A stretch of DNA of 64,000 bases from the NCBI RefSeq assembly GCF_000739085.1, contig NZ_CP009110.1, positions 930,001 through 994,000 on the forward strand, written 5' to 3'. Below, one piece after another: positions 26,880 through 35,422 of the stretch. The DNA is from Amycolatopsis methanolica 239. Lineage in GTDB: Bacteria > Actinomycetota > Actinomycetes > Mycobacteriales > Pseudonocardiaceae. The notes under the pieces were generated by a model, which saw only the letters and a program-made list of their open reading frames with translations, was not told the origin of the DNA and did no database searches. Each line of letters opens with the position of its first letter. Within the stretch, counting starts at the first letter, position 1. A program made the position numbers and the translations under genes.

Positions 26880-26929
26880 CTCCCGCAACCCGATCCCCCG
26901 CCAAAACACTGAAAGATCGGGTTCGGGAG
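26880..26929. terminator. Hairpin between convergent LOG and plsC genes
   Basis: CTCCC (26880-26884) and AACCCGATC (26887-26895) pair with GATCGGGTT (26915-26923) and GGGAG (26925-26929) around a 19-nt loop with a small internal bulge. It lies in the only sizeable gap between convergent genes and could end both transcripts. No T tract is present. Confidence 0.55.
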
Positions 26930-26992
26930 GGCACCTCTCATCCGGGCGTAGCGAAGCGAAGCCGGCGCTCGAGATACGCGCGTAGCGCCCGC

Positions 26993-27664
26993 CTAAGCCG
27001 CTTCCCCAGGCCGCTTGTGGTACTTGTCCACGTACTCCTGCCCTGACAACTCAGCGATCGCATACATCACCTCATCGGTGACCGCCCGCCGAATCGCCGG
27101 CGACGCGTCCAGCCCGTCGTAGCGGGAGAAGTCCAAAGGCTCCCCGAACTCGACGGTGACCTTCGCGAACCGCGGGAACAGCTTGCCGTTGGGCAGCAGC
27201 TTCTCCGTCCCGGTCAGCGCCACCGGCACGACCTTCGCCCCGGTCGCCAGCGCCAGCGAGCCGACCCCGGTGTGCCCGCGGTGCAGGCGGCCATCGAGCG
27301 AGCGCGTGCCCTCCGGGTAGATGCCGAACACGCCACCCTCGTCGAGCACCTTGCGGCCGGACTCCAGCGCCGCCAGCCCGGCCTTCGCGTTGCCGCGCTC
27401 CACCGGCACGAACCCCACCGCGTCCAGGAACGCGGCCATCAACCGGCCCTTCAGGCCCTTGCCGGTGAAGTACTCCGCCTTGCCGAGGAACCGCACCCGT
27501 CGCGGGCTGACCAGCGCCAGCAGCGTCGTGTCCACGGCCGCCCGGTGGTTCGGCGCGAGGATCACCGGGCCGTAGGCCGGAACCCTCTCCGCGCCGCGCA
27601 CCTCCGGCCGGTAGATCAGCTTGACCACCGGTACGGCCAGGAGACGGATCAGCTGGTAAAGCAC
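26993..27664 (-). CDS. 1-acyl-sn-glycerol-3-phosphate acyltransferase (PlsC family)
   Basis: The 223-aa membrane-associated acyltransferase makes phosphatidic acid or a related acyl ester. The catalytic H40-x4-D45 is in APNHRAAVD, the glycerol-phosphate site EGTR is at 118-121, and an N-terminal hydrophobic helix spans about residues 3-17. GTG 27664 has GGAGGAA at 4-5 nt. It diverges from gpgS 29 bp away. The extended loop after EGTRSLDGRLHRGHTG is typical of the family. The acceptor could be a lysophospholipid other than lysophosphatidate. Confidence 0.9.
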   Translation of the reverse strand: MLYQLIRLLAVPVVKLIYRPEVRGAERVPAYGPVILAPNHRAAVDTTLLALVSPRRVRFLGKAEYFTGKGLKGRLMAAFLDAVGFVPVERGNAKAGLAALESGRKVLDEGGVFGIYPEGTRSLDGRLHRGHTGVGSLALATGAKVVPVALTGTEKLLPNGKLFPRFAKVTVEFGEPLDFSRYDGLDASPAIRRAVTDEVMYAIAELSGQEYVDKYHKRPGEAA

Positions 27665-27693
27665 GGTTCCTCCAGTTCGTCGTCAATCCCAGC

Positions 27694-28656
27694 ATGGCAC
27701 GATCGGCGGTCATGGACACCGGCTGGTTCGCGCTGCGCACGTGGCAGGAGCCCGATTTCGACCCCGCTGACCTGGTACGGGCGAAAGCGGGCCGCACCGT
27801 GTCGGTGGTGCTGCCCGCCCTCGACGAGGAGAAGACGGTCGGTGACGTGGTCGCGTCGGTGCGGCCGCTGGTCGGCACCCTCGTCGACGAGCTGGTGGTC
27901 GTCGACTCCGGCTCCACCGACGCGACGATCGAGGTCGCGGCGGCGGCGGGCGCGCGGGTGGTGCGCCGCGAGGACGTGCTGCCGGGCCTCGAACCGCTGC
28001 CCGGCAAGGGCGAGGTGCTGTGGCGGTCACTGGCGGCGACGGCCGGTGACCTCGTCGTGTTCCTCGACTCCGATCTCGTCGACCCCGACCCGGGGTTCGT
28101 GCCCGCGCTGCTCGGCCCGCTGCTGCTGACCGAGGGCGTGCACCTCGTCAAGGGGTTCTACCGGCGGCCGCTGCGGGTCGAGTCCGCCGAGGCCGGGCAC
28201 GGCGGCGGGCGGGTGACCGAGCTGCTCGCGCGCCCGGTGCTGTCCGCGCTGCGGCCGGCGTTGTCGGCGGTGGTCCAGCCGCTCGGTGGCGAGTACGCGG
28301 CCACACGCGAGTTCCTCGAGTCGGTGCCGTTCGCGGCCGGGTACGGGGTGGAGATCGGGTTGCTGCTCGACGCCGAGGCACGCTACGGGATGGCCGGGCT
28401 CGCGCAGGTCAACCTGGGTGTGCGCAAGCACCGGAACCGGTCGCTGCTGCAGCTGGGCGTCATGGCGCGGCAGATCCTCGGCACGGCGCTGGCCCGCTGC
28501 GGGGTCGGCGCGGGCGGCTCCGGGACGCTGATCCAGTTCGTGGCCGAGGCCGGGGCGTGGGTGCCGCTGGAATCGGACGTCCTGGTCGCCGACCGGCCGC
28601 CGATGCGCGAGGTGCGCTCGGGGGACGAACCGCGCCCGGGTGTGTCACGATTCTGA
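27694..28656 (+). CDS. gpgS: Glucosyl-3-phosphoglycerate synthase
   Basis: The 320-aa GT81 family enzyme (GT-A fold) transfers glucose from UDP-glucose to 3-phosphoglycerate, the first step of methylglucose lipopolysaccharide synthesis in mycobacteria. SVVLPALDEEKTVGDVV is the nucleotide-binding start, DSGSTD follows, and D125-S-D127 is the metal site. LPGKGEVLWRSL and RKHRN complete the active site. ATG 27694 is used; ATG 27712 (MDTGWFALRTWQ) is equally possible. It is followed by the same small membrane gene, SRPBCC gene and tag as in the Rv1208-Rv1210 neighbourhood. Confidence 0.92.
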   Translation: MARSAVMDTGWFALRTWQEPDFDPADLVRAKAGRTVSVVLPALDEEKTVGDVVASVRPLVGTLVDELVVVDSGSTDATIEVAAAAGARVVRREDVLPGLEPLPGKGEVLWRSLAATAGDLVVFLDSDLVDPDPGFVPALLGPLLLTEGVHLVKGFYRRPLRVESAEAGHGGGRVTELLARPVLSALRPALSAVVQPLGGEYAATREFLESVPFAAGYGVEIGLLLDAEARYGMAGLAQVNLGVRKHRNRSLLQLGVMARQILGTALARCGVGAGGSGTLIQFVAEAGAWVPLESDVLVADRPPMREVRSGDEPRPGVSRF

Positions 28657-28657
28657 C

Positions 28658-28960
28658 GTGACGACCGCCCTGATCTACCTCGTGATCATGCTGCTCGTGG
28701 CGGCTGTGGTGTTCCTGCTGGCCGCCGTCGTGTTCGGCCGCGGCGAGGAGCTCGCCCCGCTGCCGCCGGGCAGCTCGCCGACGCGCCTGCCGGTGCGGGA
28801 CATCACCGGCGAGGACGTGCAGAAGGTGCGCTTCCAGCTCGTCCTGCGCGGGTACAAGATGTCCGAAGTGGACTGGGTGGTGCGGCGGCTCGGCGCCGAG
28901 ATCGACGAGCTCCGCGCCAGGGTGGCCGAGCTCGAGGCGGAACGGCAGACGTCGGGATGA
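28658..28960 (+). CDS. Small membrane protein with DivIVA-like segment
   Basis: The product is 100 aa. One N-terminal helix (about residues 4-27, LIYLVIMLLVAAVVFLLAAV) is followed by a short linker. VRFQLVLRGYKMSEVDWVVR resembles the lipid-binding N-terminus of DivIVA/Wag31, and an alpha-helical coiled-coil tail (IDELRARVAELEAE) follows. GTG 28658 starts one base after the gpgS stop, and the gene overlaps the next by 4 nt. The layout matches Rv1209. A role in polar growth or positioning of neighbouring enzymes is a guess. Confidence 0.82.
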   Translation: MTTALIYLVIMLLVAAVVFLLAAVVFGRGEELAPLPPGSSPTRLPVRDITGEDVQKVRFQLVLRGYKMSEVDWVVRRLGAEIDELRARVAELEAERQTSG

Positions 28961-29412
28961 TCGACCTGGTCCTGTCCGTGGACGTGCACGCGAGCGCGGG
29001 CACGACGTGGCTCGCGTTGACCGACTGGGAGCGGCAGCACGAGTGGATGCTCGGCACGCACGTCGAGGTCGTCGAGGGTGACGGCCGCAGCGTCGGGTCG
29101 AAGCTGAGCGCGTTCACCGGGGTGCGCGGGGTCGGCGTCACCGACCCGATGGTGATCACCAGCTGGGAGCCGCCGGTGCGGTGCACGGTCCGGCACCTGG
29201 GCGGCGTCGTCAAGGGCACCGGCGCCTTCCACGTGCACGCGAAGGGCGCGCACCGGTCGACGTTCGTGTGGTCGGAGAGCCTGGTGCCGCCGCTCGGGCC
29301 CGCGGGTCAGCTGGGCTGGCCGGTCGTCAAGCCCGCGTTCGTGCTCGGGCTGCGGTACTCGTTGAAACGGTTCGCGAAGTTCGCGGAGAGCTATTCGGTG
29401 GGGCAGGTATGA
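28957..29412 (+). CDS. SRPBCC (START-like) family protein
   Basis: The 151-aa single-domain protein has the helix-grip pattern: a first beta strand IDLVLSVDVHASAGTTWLAL, a central sheet, and a long C-terminal helix (GLRYSLKRFAKFAESY) that would close a hydrophobic ligand pocket. It has no catalytic signature. ATG 28957 overlaps the previous stop (ATGA) and its stop overlaps tag the same way, so four genes from gpgS to tag are one translational unit. It probably carries or cyclises a lipid or polyketide-like ligand; which one is unknown. Confidence 0.82.
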   Translation: MIDLVLSVDVHASAGTTWLALTDWERQHEWMLGTHVEVVEGDGRSVGSKLSAFTGVRGVGVTDPMVITSWEPPVRCTVRHLGGVVKGTGAFHVHAKGAHRSTFVWSESLVPPLGPAGQLGWPVVKPAFVLGLRYSLKRFAKFAESYSVGQV

Positions 29413-29978
29413 CGGAGTCGATCGGCGCCGACGGGGTGTCGCGGTGCCCGTGGGGGAACTCGGCCCCGGACTACGCCGAGTACCACGACACGGAGTGGGG
29501 CGTGCCGCTGCGCGGGCAGGACGCGCTGTACGAGCGGCTGTGCCTGGAGGCGTTCCAGTCCGGGCTGTCGTGGATCACGATCCTGCGCAAGCGGGAGGGC
29601 TTCCGGAACGCGTTCGCCGGTTTCGTGCCGGAGAAGGTGGCCGAGTTCGGTGACGACGACGTCGAGCGCCTGATGGCGGACGCGTCCATCGTGCGGAACC
29701 GGGCGAAGATCCTGGCCACGATCACGAACGCCCGCGCGATCACCACGCTGAACCAGCCGCTGGACGACCTGCTGTGGTCGTTCGCGCCGACGGGGGAGCG
29801 GCCCCGCCCGCGCACGATGGCCGACGTCCCGGCCATCACGCCCGAGTCGACGGCGATGGCGAAGGCGCTGAAGAAGCGCGGGTTCGCGTTCGTCGGGCCC
29901 ACGACGTGCTACGCGCTGATGCAGGCGACCGGCATGGTCGACGACCACCTGGTCACCTGCTTCCGCGCCAGTTCATGA
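29409..29978 (+). CDS. tag: DNA-3-methyladenine glycosylase I
   Basis: The product is 189 aa, the usual size. The zinc-holding residues C13 (RCPWGN), H26 (YHDTEWG), H180 and C184 (HLVTCF) are all present. The conserved glutamate in FQSGLSWITILRKRE is in the base pocket. The enzyme excises 3-methyladenine from alkylated DNA. ATG 29409 overlaps the previous stop. It follows the SRPBCC gene as TagA does the corresponding region in M. tuberculosis. With the AlkA-like gene at 13.3 kb, the window has two unrelated alkylation glycosylases. Confidence 0.95.
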   Translation: MTESIGADGVSRCPWGNSAPDYAEYHDTEWGVPLRGQDALYERLCLEAFQSGLSWITILRKREGFRNAFAGFVPEKVAEFGDDDVERLMADASIVRNRAKILATITNARAITTLNQPLDDLLWSFAPTGERPRPRTMADVPAITPESTAMAKALKKRGFAFVGPTTCYALMQATGMVDDHLVTCFRASS

Positions 29979-30050
29979 CCGCGTGGCGGTGAACACCCGC
30001 GACGGGCCGGCTGCGTGCGTGGCGACAGCGGCTCCGCCGCGGGAACCGCC

Positions 30051-30845
30051 CTACTTGCCCTGGAAGTCCGGCCTCCGCTTGGCGACGAAGGCCTCCACCG
30101 CCTCGCGGTGGTCGGCCGTCGAGCCGAGCACCGTCTGCGCCGCGTCCTCGGCGGCCAGCGCGTCCTCCAGCGAGCCCTCCGCGGCGACGGTCAGCACCTG
30201 CTTGATCTTCGCGTAGCTGACCGTCGGCCCGGCGGCGAGCTTCGCCGCGAGCGCCTGCGCCCGGCCTGCCAGCTCCTCGTCCGGCACGACCTCGGTGACC
30301 AGGCCCAGCGACAGCGCCTCCTCGGCGCCGACCGTGCGGGCGAGCAGCATCAGCTCGGCCGCCCGGCCGTAGCCGACCAGCCGCTGCAGCGTCCACGACG
30401 CGCCCGAGTCCGGGCCGAGCCCGACGTTGGCGAACGCCATCAGGAAGTTCGCCGACGACGCGGCTACCCGCAGGTCGGCGGCGTAGGCGAAAGCCGCCCC
30501 GGCGCCGGCGGCGGGCCCGTTCACCGCGGCGATCACCGGTTTCGGCATCTCCACGATGGCCCGGACGATCGGGTTGTAGTGGTCCTGCACGGTCCGCAGC
30601 GGCGCCGGGTCGCCCGCCTGCAGCAGCCCGACGTGCTCCTTGAGGTCCTGGCCCGCGCAGAACGCCTTGCCCGCGCCGGTCAGCACGACCGCGCGCACCG
30701 CCGGGTCCGCCGACGCCTCGCGCAACGCGGCCAGCAGGCGCTCCTTCAGCTCGACGGTGAGCGAGTTGTAGGCCTTGGGGCGGTTCAACGTCACGGTGCG
30801 CACGCCGTCGGCGTCGGCGGTGAGCAGCACGTCCTCGGTGGTCAC
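30051..30845 (-). CDS. Enoyl-CoA hydratase/isomerase family protein
   Basis: The 264-aa crotonase-fold protein has the oxyanion-hole strands GAGKAFCAGQDLKEH and NGPAAGAGAAFAYAADL. The acid in GLGPDSGASWTLQRLVG resembles PaaG-type isomerases more than classical hydratases with two glutamates. GTG 30845 has AGGAGG upstream at good spacing; codons further up are not needed. It diverges from a DUF3117 gene. The reaction on acyl-CoA (hydration or isomerisation) cannot be settled from sequence alone. Confidence 0.88.
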   Translation of the reverse strand: MTTEDVLLTADADGVRTVTLNRPKAYNSLTVELKERLLAALREASADPAVRAVVLTGAGKAFCAGQDLKEHVGLLQAGDPAPLRTVQDHYNPIVRAIVEMPKPVIAAVNGPAAGAGAAFAYAADLRVAASSANFLMAFANVGLGPDSGASWTLQRLVGYGRAAELMLLARTVGAEEALSLGLVTEVVPDEELAGRAQALAAKLAAGPTVSYAKIKQVLTVAAEGSLEDALAAEDAAQTVLGSTADHREAVEAFVAKRRPDFQGK

Positions 30846-31012
30846 CGGAGGGCCTCCTGAAATCTCGGGTGAGGGGTGATACCAGCACCTAAGCAAACAC
30901 GAAAAGATCGGTCCGCGTTCGCGCGCCCATCCTGATGAGGGAGAATGGGCCTGACCCGGTTGGCTTGAAGAGCGCGACCCGGGCGCGCCGGTTGATACGG
31001 AGGGAGCACGCT

Positions 31013-31180
31013 ATGGCGGCCATGAAGCCCCGGACCGGAGATGGTCCCCTCGAGGTGACTAAGGAGGGGCGGGGCCTCGTGATGCGCGTTCCGCTCGAGG
31101 GCGGTGGGCGACTTGTCGTCGAGCTGTCGGCCGAAGAGGCCAAGGACCTGGGGGTTGCCCTGCAGGAGGCCACCAGCTGA
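31013..31180 (+). CDS. DUF3117 small conserved protein
   Basis: The 55-aa protein has a very conserved actinobacterial sequence type: starts MAAMKPRTGDGPLEVTKEG, then GRLVVELSAEEAKDLGVAL. Rv1211 in M. tuberculosis belongs to the same family and lies in the equivalent position. ATG 31013 is chosen because CGGAGGGA precedes it, and the longer in-frame upstream part is not part of the family. Two beta strands and one amphipathic helix are expected, and there is no signal or membrane helix. Function is unknown. Confidence 0.9.
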   Translation: MAAMKPRTGDGPLEVTKEGRGLVMRVPLEGGGRLVVELSAEEAKDLGVALQEATS

Positions 31181-31253
31181 CCCGCTCCCGTTCCGTCGTC
31201 ACCGGCTGACGTCACGCGCGGCCGCAGTCCCTTGAGTTCCAGGAGGTCGCCAG

Positions 31254-32675
31254 ATGGCGCGGTTCTCCCTGCCGTCCGTTCCCACCCGGCTGATCGACGT
31301 CGAGGTCGCCGACGGCCGCCGTCGAGGCGCCGACCTGGCCGTCCTGGTCCCCGCTGGTGCGGACGCGCCGGTCGCCGGGGTCGAGCACGCCGGCAAGGCC
31401 GGTGAGGTCCGCCGGCTCTCCGGCGGGGACGTGCGCTGGCTGGTGGGGATCGGCGAGGGCGGGCCCGCGCACTGGCGCGCCGCGGGCGCGGCCCTCGCCC
31501 GGGAGGCCGCGGACGTCAAGGCGGTGCAGGTCGAACTGGGTGACGACGTCACCGGCGAGCAGGTCGCGGAGCTGACCGTGGGGGCGCTGCTCGGCGGGTA
31601 CCGGTTCAAGGTCAGCGGAGACGCGGACCAGCCCGCGCTTCGCACCCTGCGCCTGGTCACGGCCGAGGCCGGTCACCAGCGGGTCGTCGAGCGCGCGCGA
31701 GTGCTGGCAGGCGCGTCGGCGCTGGCCAGGGACCTGGCGAACACCCCGTCCAACATCAAGAACCCGTCGTGGCTGGCCGACACCGCCGCGCGCCTCGCCG
31801 ACGAGGTGCCCGGCCTGAGCGCCACCGTCCGGGACGAGCAGTGGCTGGCGGCGCAGGGCTTCGGCGGGGTGCTCGCGGTCGGCGGTGGCTCGGCGAGCCC
31901 GCCGCGGCTGATCGAGCTGACCTACCGGCCGCGTGGCGCGGCCCGTCACCTGCTGCTGGTCGGCAAGGGCATCACGTTCGACACCGGTGGCCTGTCGATC
32001 AAACCGGCCGATGGCATGCACCTGATGCGCACCGACATGGCCGGCGGTGGCGCGGTCATCGCGGCCGCGCTGGCGATCGCCGCGCTGCGGCTGCCGGTGC
32101 GGGTCACGGCTCTCGTGCCGGCGGCGGAGAACCACGTGTCCGGCTCGTCGTACCGGCCGGGCGACGTGGTGCGGCACTACGGCGGGCGGACCACCGAGGT
32201 GTCCAACACCGACGCCGAGGGCCGCATGGTTCTCGCCGACGCGCTGGCCTACGGGATCCGGCGGTTCAGCCCGGACGCGGTGGTGGACGTGGCCACGCTG
32301 ACCGGCGCGATGAAGGTCGCGCTCGGCCTGCGGACCGGTGGGCTGTTCGCCACGGACGACAAGCTGGCCGACGAGATCCGCGAGGCCGGCGCGAGCGTCG
32401 GGGAGGCGTGGTGGCGGATGCCGCTGCTGGACGCCCACGCCGACGCGGTGCGCGGCGAGCTCGCCGACGTGAAGCAGGCGCCGGGCGGGCCGGGCGGCAT
32501 CACGGCGGCGCTGTTCCTGCGCGAGTTCACCGAGGGCCTGCCGTGGGCGCACCTGGACATCGCGGGCCCGGCTCGGGCCGAGAAGCCGTACGCGGAGGTC
32601 GTCCCGGGGGCGACGGGTTTCGCGGCGCGGACGCTGGTGGCGTTCGCGGAGTCGTTCGGCTCGGACCAGGCGTAG
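31254..32675 (+). CDS. pepA: Leucyl aminopeptidase (M17)
   Basis: The 473-aa cytosolic hexameric enzyme is dizinc. The N-terminal regulatory domain reaches about residue 155. The catalytic domain has K238 and D243 (VGKGITFDTGG), K250 (SIKPADGMHLMRTDMAGG) and the M17 signature NTDAEGRM at 318-325 with catalytic R324. It releases N-terminal residues from peptides, and Xaa-Gly peptides in related family members. ATG 31254 has AGGAGG 8 nt upstream. A strong hairpin follows its stop. Confidence 0.95.
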   Translation: MARFSLPSVPTRLIDVEVADGRRRGADLAVLVPAGADAPVAGVEHAGKAGEVRRLSGGDVRWLVGIGEGGPAHWRAAGAALAREAADVKAVQVELGDDVTGEQVAELTVGALLGGYRFKVSGDADQPALRTLRLVTAEAGHQRVVERARVLAGASALARDLANTPSNIKNPSWLADTAARLADEVPGLSATVRDEQWLAAQGFGGVLAVGGGSASPPRLIELTYRPRGAARHLLLVGKGITFDTGGLSIKPADGMHLMRTDMAGGGAVIAAALAIAALRLPVRVTALVPAAENHVSGSSYRPGDVVRHYGGRTTEVSNTDAEGRMVLADALAYGIRRFSPDAVVDVATLTGAMKVALGLRTGGLFATDDKLADEIREAGASVGEAWWRMPLLDAHADAVRGELADVKQAPGGPGGITAALFLREFTEGLPWAHLDIAGPARAEKPYAEVVPGATGFAARTLVAFAESFGSDQA

Positions 32676-32681
32676 GTCCGG

Positions 32682-32702
32682 GCGCCCCCACCGTGGGGGT
32701 GC
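32682..32702. terminator. Hairpin between convergent pepA and LysR genes
   Basis: GCGCCCCCA (32682-32690) pairs with TGGGGGTGC (32694-32702) across a 3-nt loop with one G-U pair. It lies between the two stops and could terminate both transcripts. Confidence 0.65.
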
Positions 32703-32711
32703 GAGCCGCCG

Positions 32712-33641
32712 TCAGGCGTAGCGCGTGCCGTTCGTGCGCACGTAGTCGCGGAAGGCGGCCACCGCCGGGGTCGGTTCCTCGCCCGCTCGCCAGGTGAGTC
32801 CGATCGTGCGGCTGACCCGTGGCGACAGCGGCACCTCCACCACCCCGGCCGGCGGCGCGGGCCCGAAGCGCGGCAGCAGCGCCACCCCCAGCCCCGCGGC
32901 GACCAGCCCCCGCGCGGTGTCCGACTCCTGGCTCTCGAACGCGATCTTCGGCTCGAACCCGGCCGCCGCGCACAGGTCGTCGATGATCTGCCGCAGGCCG
33001 TAGCCGTGTTCGAGCGTCACGAACGGTTCGTCGGCCAGCTCTTCGACCCGGATGCGGCGCCGCCGGGCCAATGGGTGCGCCTCGGGCACCGACAGCAGCA
33101 GGTCCTGCTCCGACAACGCGTAGCTGTCCAGCGCCGCGGTGTCCGGCAGCGGAGCCACCAGCGCCAGGTCCAGCTCGCCGTCTGCCAGTCGGTCCAGCAC
33201 GTGCTGCCGCGAGCCCTGGACCAGCGAAAACCGTACGCCGGGGTGGTCGGCGCGGAAGTCGCGCAGCAGCGAGGGGACCAGCCAACGGCCCAGCAGGTGC
33301 AGGAACCCGAGCACGACGTGGCCGCTGTCCGGCGATATCTCCTCCCGCGTCTGCCGCACGCCCGTCTCGATAGCGGCGAGTGCGCGGGTGGCCGTCGCCG
33401 CGAGGATCTCGCCCGGGCGTGTGAGCCGGACGCCGCGCCCGTCCGGCCGGGTCAGCGGCGCGCCGACGACCTCGGACAACCCGGCCAGACGACGGCTCAC
33501 CGTCGGCTGCGGAATGCCGAGCCGCTCCGCCGCGCGGGTGATGTTGCGTGTTTCACGCAGGGCCGCCAGCAGGGCCAGGCTGGGCGCCAGCTCCGCGGCC
33601 AGCCGCTGGTCAGAAGCTTCCGCCGGACTTTCATACGTCAC
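32712..33641 (-). CDS. LysR family transcriptional regulator
   Basis: The product is 309 aa. The winged helix-turn-helix contains ITRAAERLGIPQPTVSRRLA (about residues 34-53). A two-lobed LysR substrate-binding domain follows, with GHVVLGFLHLLGRWLVPSLL and SDTARGLVAAGLGVALLPRF. GTG 33641 lies inside an 8-bp-arm inverted repeat, so the protein may bind its own start region. It diverges from an MFS transporter 62 bp away. The usual inference is activation of the transporter in response to its substrate. Confidence 0.9.
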   Translation of the reverse strand: MTYESPAEASDQRLAAELAPSLALLAALRETRNITRAAERLGIPQPTVSRRLAGLSEVVGAPLTRPDGRGVRLTRPGEILAATATRALAAIETGVRQTREEISPDSGHVVLGFLHLLGRWLVPSLLRDFRADHPGVRFSLVQGSRQHVLDRLADGELDLALVAPLPDTAALDSYALSEQDLLLSVPEAHPLARRRRIRVEELADEPFVTLEHGYGLRQIIDDLCAAAGFEPKIAFESQESDTARGLVAAGLGVALLPRFGPAPPAGVVEVPLSPRVSRTIGLTWRAGEEPTPAVAAFRDYVRTNGTRYA

Positions 33642-33649
33642 CGTATGAA
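33630..33649. promoter_or_regulatory. Inverted repeat TTCATACG-N4-CGTATGAA
   Basis: Perfect 8-bp arms with a 4-bp spacer, TTCATACG (33630-33637) and CGTATGAA (33642-33649), surround the LysR start codon. It is AT-rich compared with its surroundings and is the best operator candidate for the LysR/MFS divergent pair. Confidence 0.65.
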
Positions 33650-33703
33650 TTCTGCCAGTTCCGCGCATTGGAAGTATTTTTTAGCGCGGCTTACTTTCGA
33701 GGC

Positions 33704-34909
33704 GTGTCAGTCGATGTGCTCGCCCCAGCCCGCCCGGCCACGCGGCGGGTGAAGCTCGCGGTCGCCGCCGCCGGGATTTCGTCGTTCGCCCTGCTCTACG
33801 CGCCGCAGCCGGTCCTGCCGCAGCTCGCCGCGCAGTACCGGCTCGACCCCGGTTCGGCGTCGCTGGCGGTGTCGGTGGCGACCGGGGCGCTGGCGATCGC
33901 GGTGCTGCCGATCGCGGCGCTGTCGGAGATCGTCGGGCGGCGGCCGATCATCGTCGCGTCGGTGACTTTGTCGGTCGTGCTCGGCCTGCTGATGCCGTTC
34001 GCGCCGTCGTACCCGGTGCTGCTCGCGTTGCGGGCGCTGCAGGGGATCGCGATCGCCGGGTTCGCCGGGGTGGCGTCGGCGTACCTGGTGGAGCAGCTCG
34101 GCAAGACCGGGGTGGCCGCGGCGGTCGGGGCGATGATCGCGGGCAACACGGTCGGCGGCATGTTGGGCAGGCTGTCCACCGGGTTCAGTGCGGAGGCGCT
34201 CGGCTGGCACGGCGCGTTGGCCGTGGTCGCCGGGGTGGCGCTGGTGTGCAGCGCGGTCACGGTGTTGTCGTTGCCGGCGGGCGTGCGGCCGAGCGGTTCG
34301 GGGTCGCGGTTGCGGGACGTGCTGACCGGCGTCGGGACCGCGTTGCGGCGGCCGGTGCTGCTGGCGCAGTACGGGGTGGCGATGCTCGCGATGGGCGCCT
34401 TCGTGGCGATGTACAACGCGGCGGGGTTCCGGCTGACCGGGGAGCTCGGCCTGTCGCCGGCGGTCGCTTCGCTGGTGTTCCTGGCGTACGCGGTGGGCTC
34501 GGTGTCCTCGTCGAACGCGGGCAGGATGGTCGCCCGGTTCGGCCGTCCGCGCGCGGTGCTCGGCGGGCTGGCCGTGATGGCGGCCGGGATCCTGCTCACC
34601 CTGCCCGATTCGCTGCCGCTGGTGGTGCTTGGTTTCGTGGTGCTCACCGGCGGTTTCTTCGCCGCGCACGCGGTGGCCAACGGCTGGGCCGCGGCGGAGG
34701 CCCCGGAGGGGGCGCGGGGCCAGGCGTCCGGGATGTACACGCTGGCCTACTACCTGGGCAGCAGCGTCGGCGGCACGGTCGGGAGCGTGGTCTTCGGGCG
34801 GTTCGGCTGGAGCTGGCTGGTCGGGGCCGCGGTGGTGTGGCTGGCACTGGCCGGCGCCGCGGTGGCCGGTTTGCGGGTACGGACCGCGCGGTGGGTGGTT
34901 TCGGCATAG
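33704..34909 (+). CDS. MFS transporter (12 helices)
   Basis: The 401-aa product has about twelve hydrophobic segments. ALSEIVGRRPIIVASV is the loop 2-3 signature of the major facilitator superfamily, and LRALQGIAIAGFAGVASAYL lies in helix 4-5. The overall form resembles YnfM/sugar-drug efflux members regulated by LysR proteins. GTG 33704 is chosen; earlier in-frame codons lie in the promoter. It is likely a proton-driven exporter at the cytoplasmic membrane, substrate unknown. Confidence 0.87.
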   Translation: MSVDVLAPARPATRRVKLAVAAAGISSFALLYAPQPVLPQLAAQYRLDPGSASLAVSVATGALAIAVLPIAALSEIVGRRPIIVASVTLSVVLGLLMPFAPSYPVLLALRALQGIAIAGFAGVASAYLVEQLGKTGVAAAVGAMIAGNTVGGMLGRLSTGFSAEALGWHGALAVVAGVALVCSAVTVLSLPAGVRPSGSGSRLRDVLTGVGTALRRPVLLAQYGVAMLAMGAFVAMYNAAGFRLTGELGLSPAVASLVFLAYAVGSVSSSNAGRMVARFGRPRAVLGGLAVMAAGILLTLPDSLPLVVLGFVVLTGGFFAAHAVANGWAAAEAPEGARGQASGMYTLAYYLGSSVGGTVGSVVFGRFGWSWLVGAAVVWLALAGAAVAGLRVRTARWVVSA

Positions 34910-35026
34910 GCCGACCAGCGCGGCGCACGGCGCGGGCTTCGGTCCAGGAGGCGGGCGCCGCCATGATCAGCCTGCGGGCAGCCGCCTACCCGCCGGACCA
35001 GCCCGGACCGGCGATCACCGCCGCGC

Positions 35027-35398
35027 TCAGCCCTCCAGCAGGAAATACTCGTTCCCGAACGGGTCGGCGAACCACGTCGCCTTCGTGCCCCACGGCATGA
35101 CCTGCGGTTGCCCCGCGAAGGGCACCCCGCGGGCGGACATCTCGGCGTGCGCGGCGGCCACGTCCGGCGTCATCATCGTGATCCCGGTGCCGCCCGGGAC
35201 CACCTCCCGCGCGTACACCTCCGGCTGTCCCAGCACGATCGACGTCACCGCGCCCGGCGGCGCCACGCTCAGGAACCGGTGCACCGGCCCGAACCGCAGG
35301 TCCTCCCGCTTCTCCCATCCCAGCGTGCCCACGTAGAAGCGCAGCGCCTCCTCCTGGTCGCCGACCAGGATCGTGGCGGAGTGCAGGTGCGTGATCAC
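35027..35398 (-). CDS. VOC (glyoxalase/bleomycin resistance) family protein
   Basis: The 123-aa product has two beta-alpha-beta-beta-beta modules: SATILVGDQEEALRFYVGTL at the start and WFADPFGNEYFLLEG at the end. Conserved H4/H6 and E near the C-terminus could bind a metal. Members isomerise, cleave or merely bind small electrophiles or antibiotics. GTG 35398 starts 24 bp after the stop of the AraC gene on the same strand, so the two are probably co-transcribed. A detoxification role under AraC control is inferred. Confidence 0.85.
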   Translation of the reverse strand: MITHLHSATILVGDQEEALRFYVGTLGWEKREDLRFGPVHRFLSVAPPGAVTSIVLGQPEVYAREVVPGGTGITMMTPDVAAAHAEMSARGVPFAGQPQVMPWGTKATWFADPFGNEYFLLEG

Positions 35399-35422
35399 CC
35401 TCCGGACGCTACGACCGCGCTC

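Noticed and set aside
34964-35100. Short plus-strand ORF beginning MISLRAAAYPPDQ
   Set aside because: Antisense to the VOC gene, no family, codon pattern of a shadow frame.
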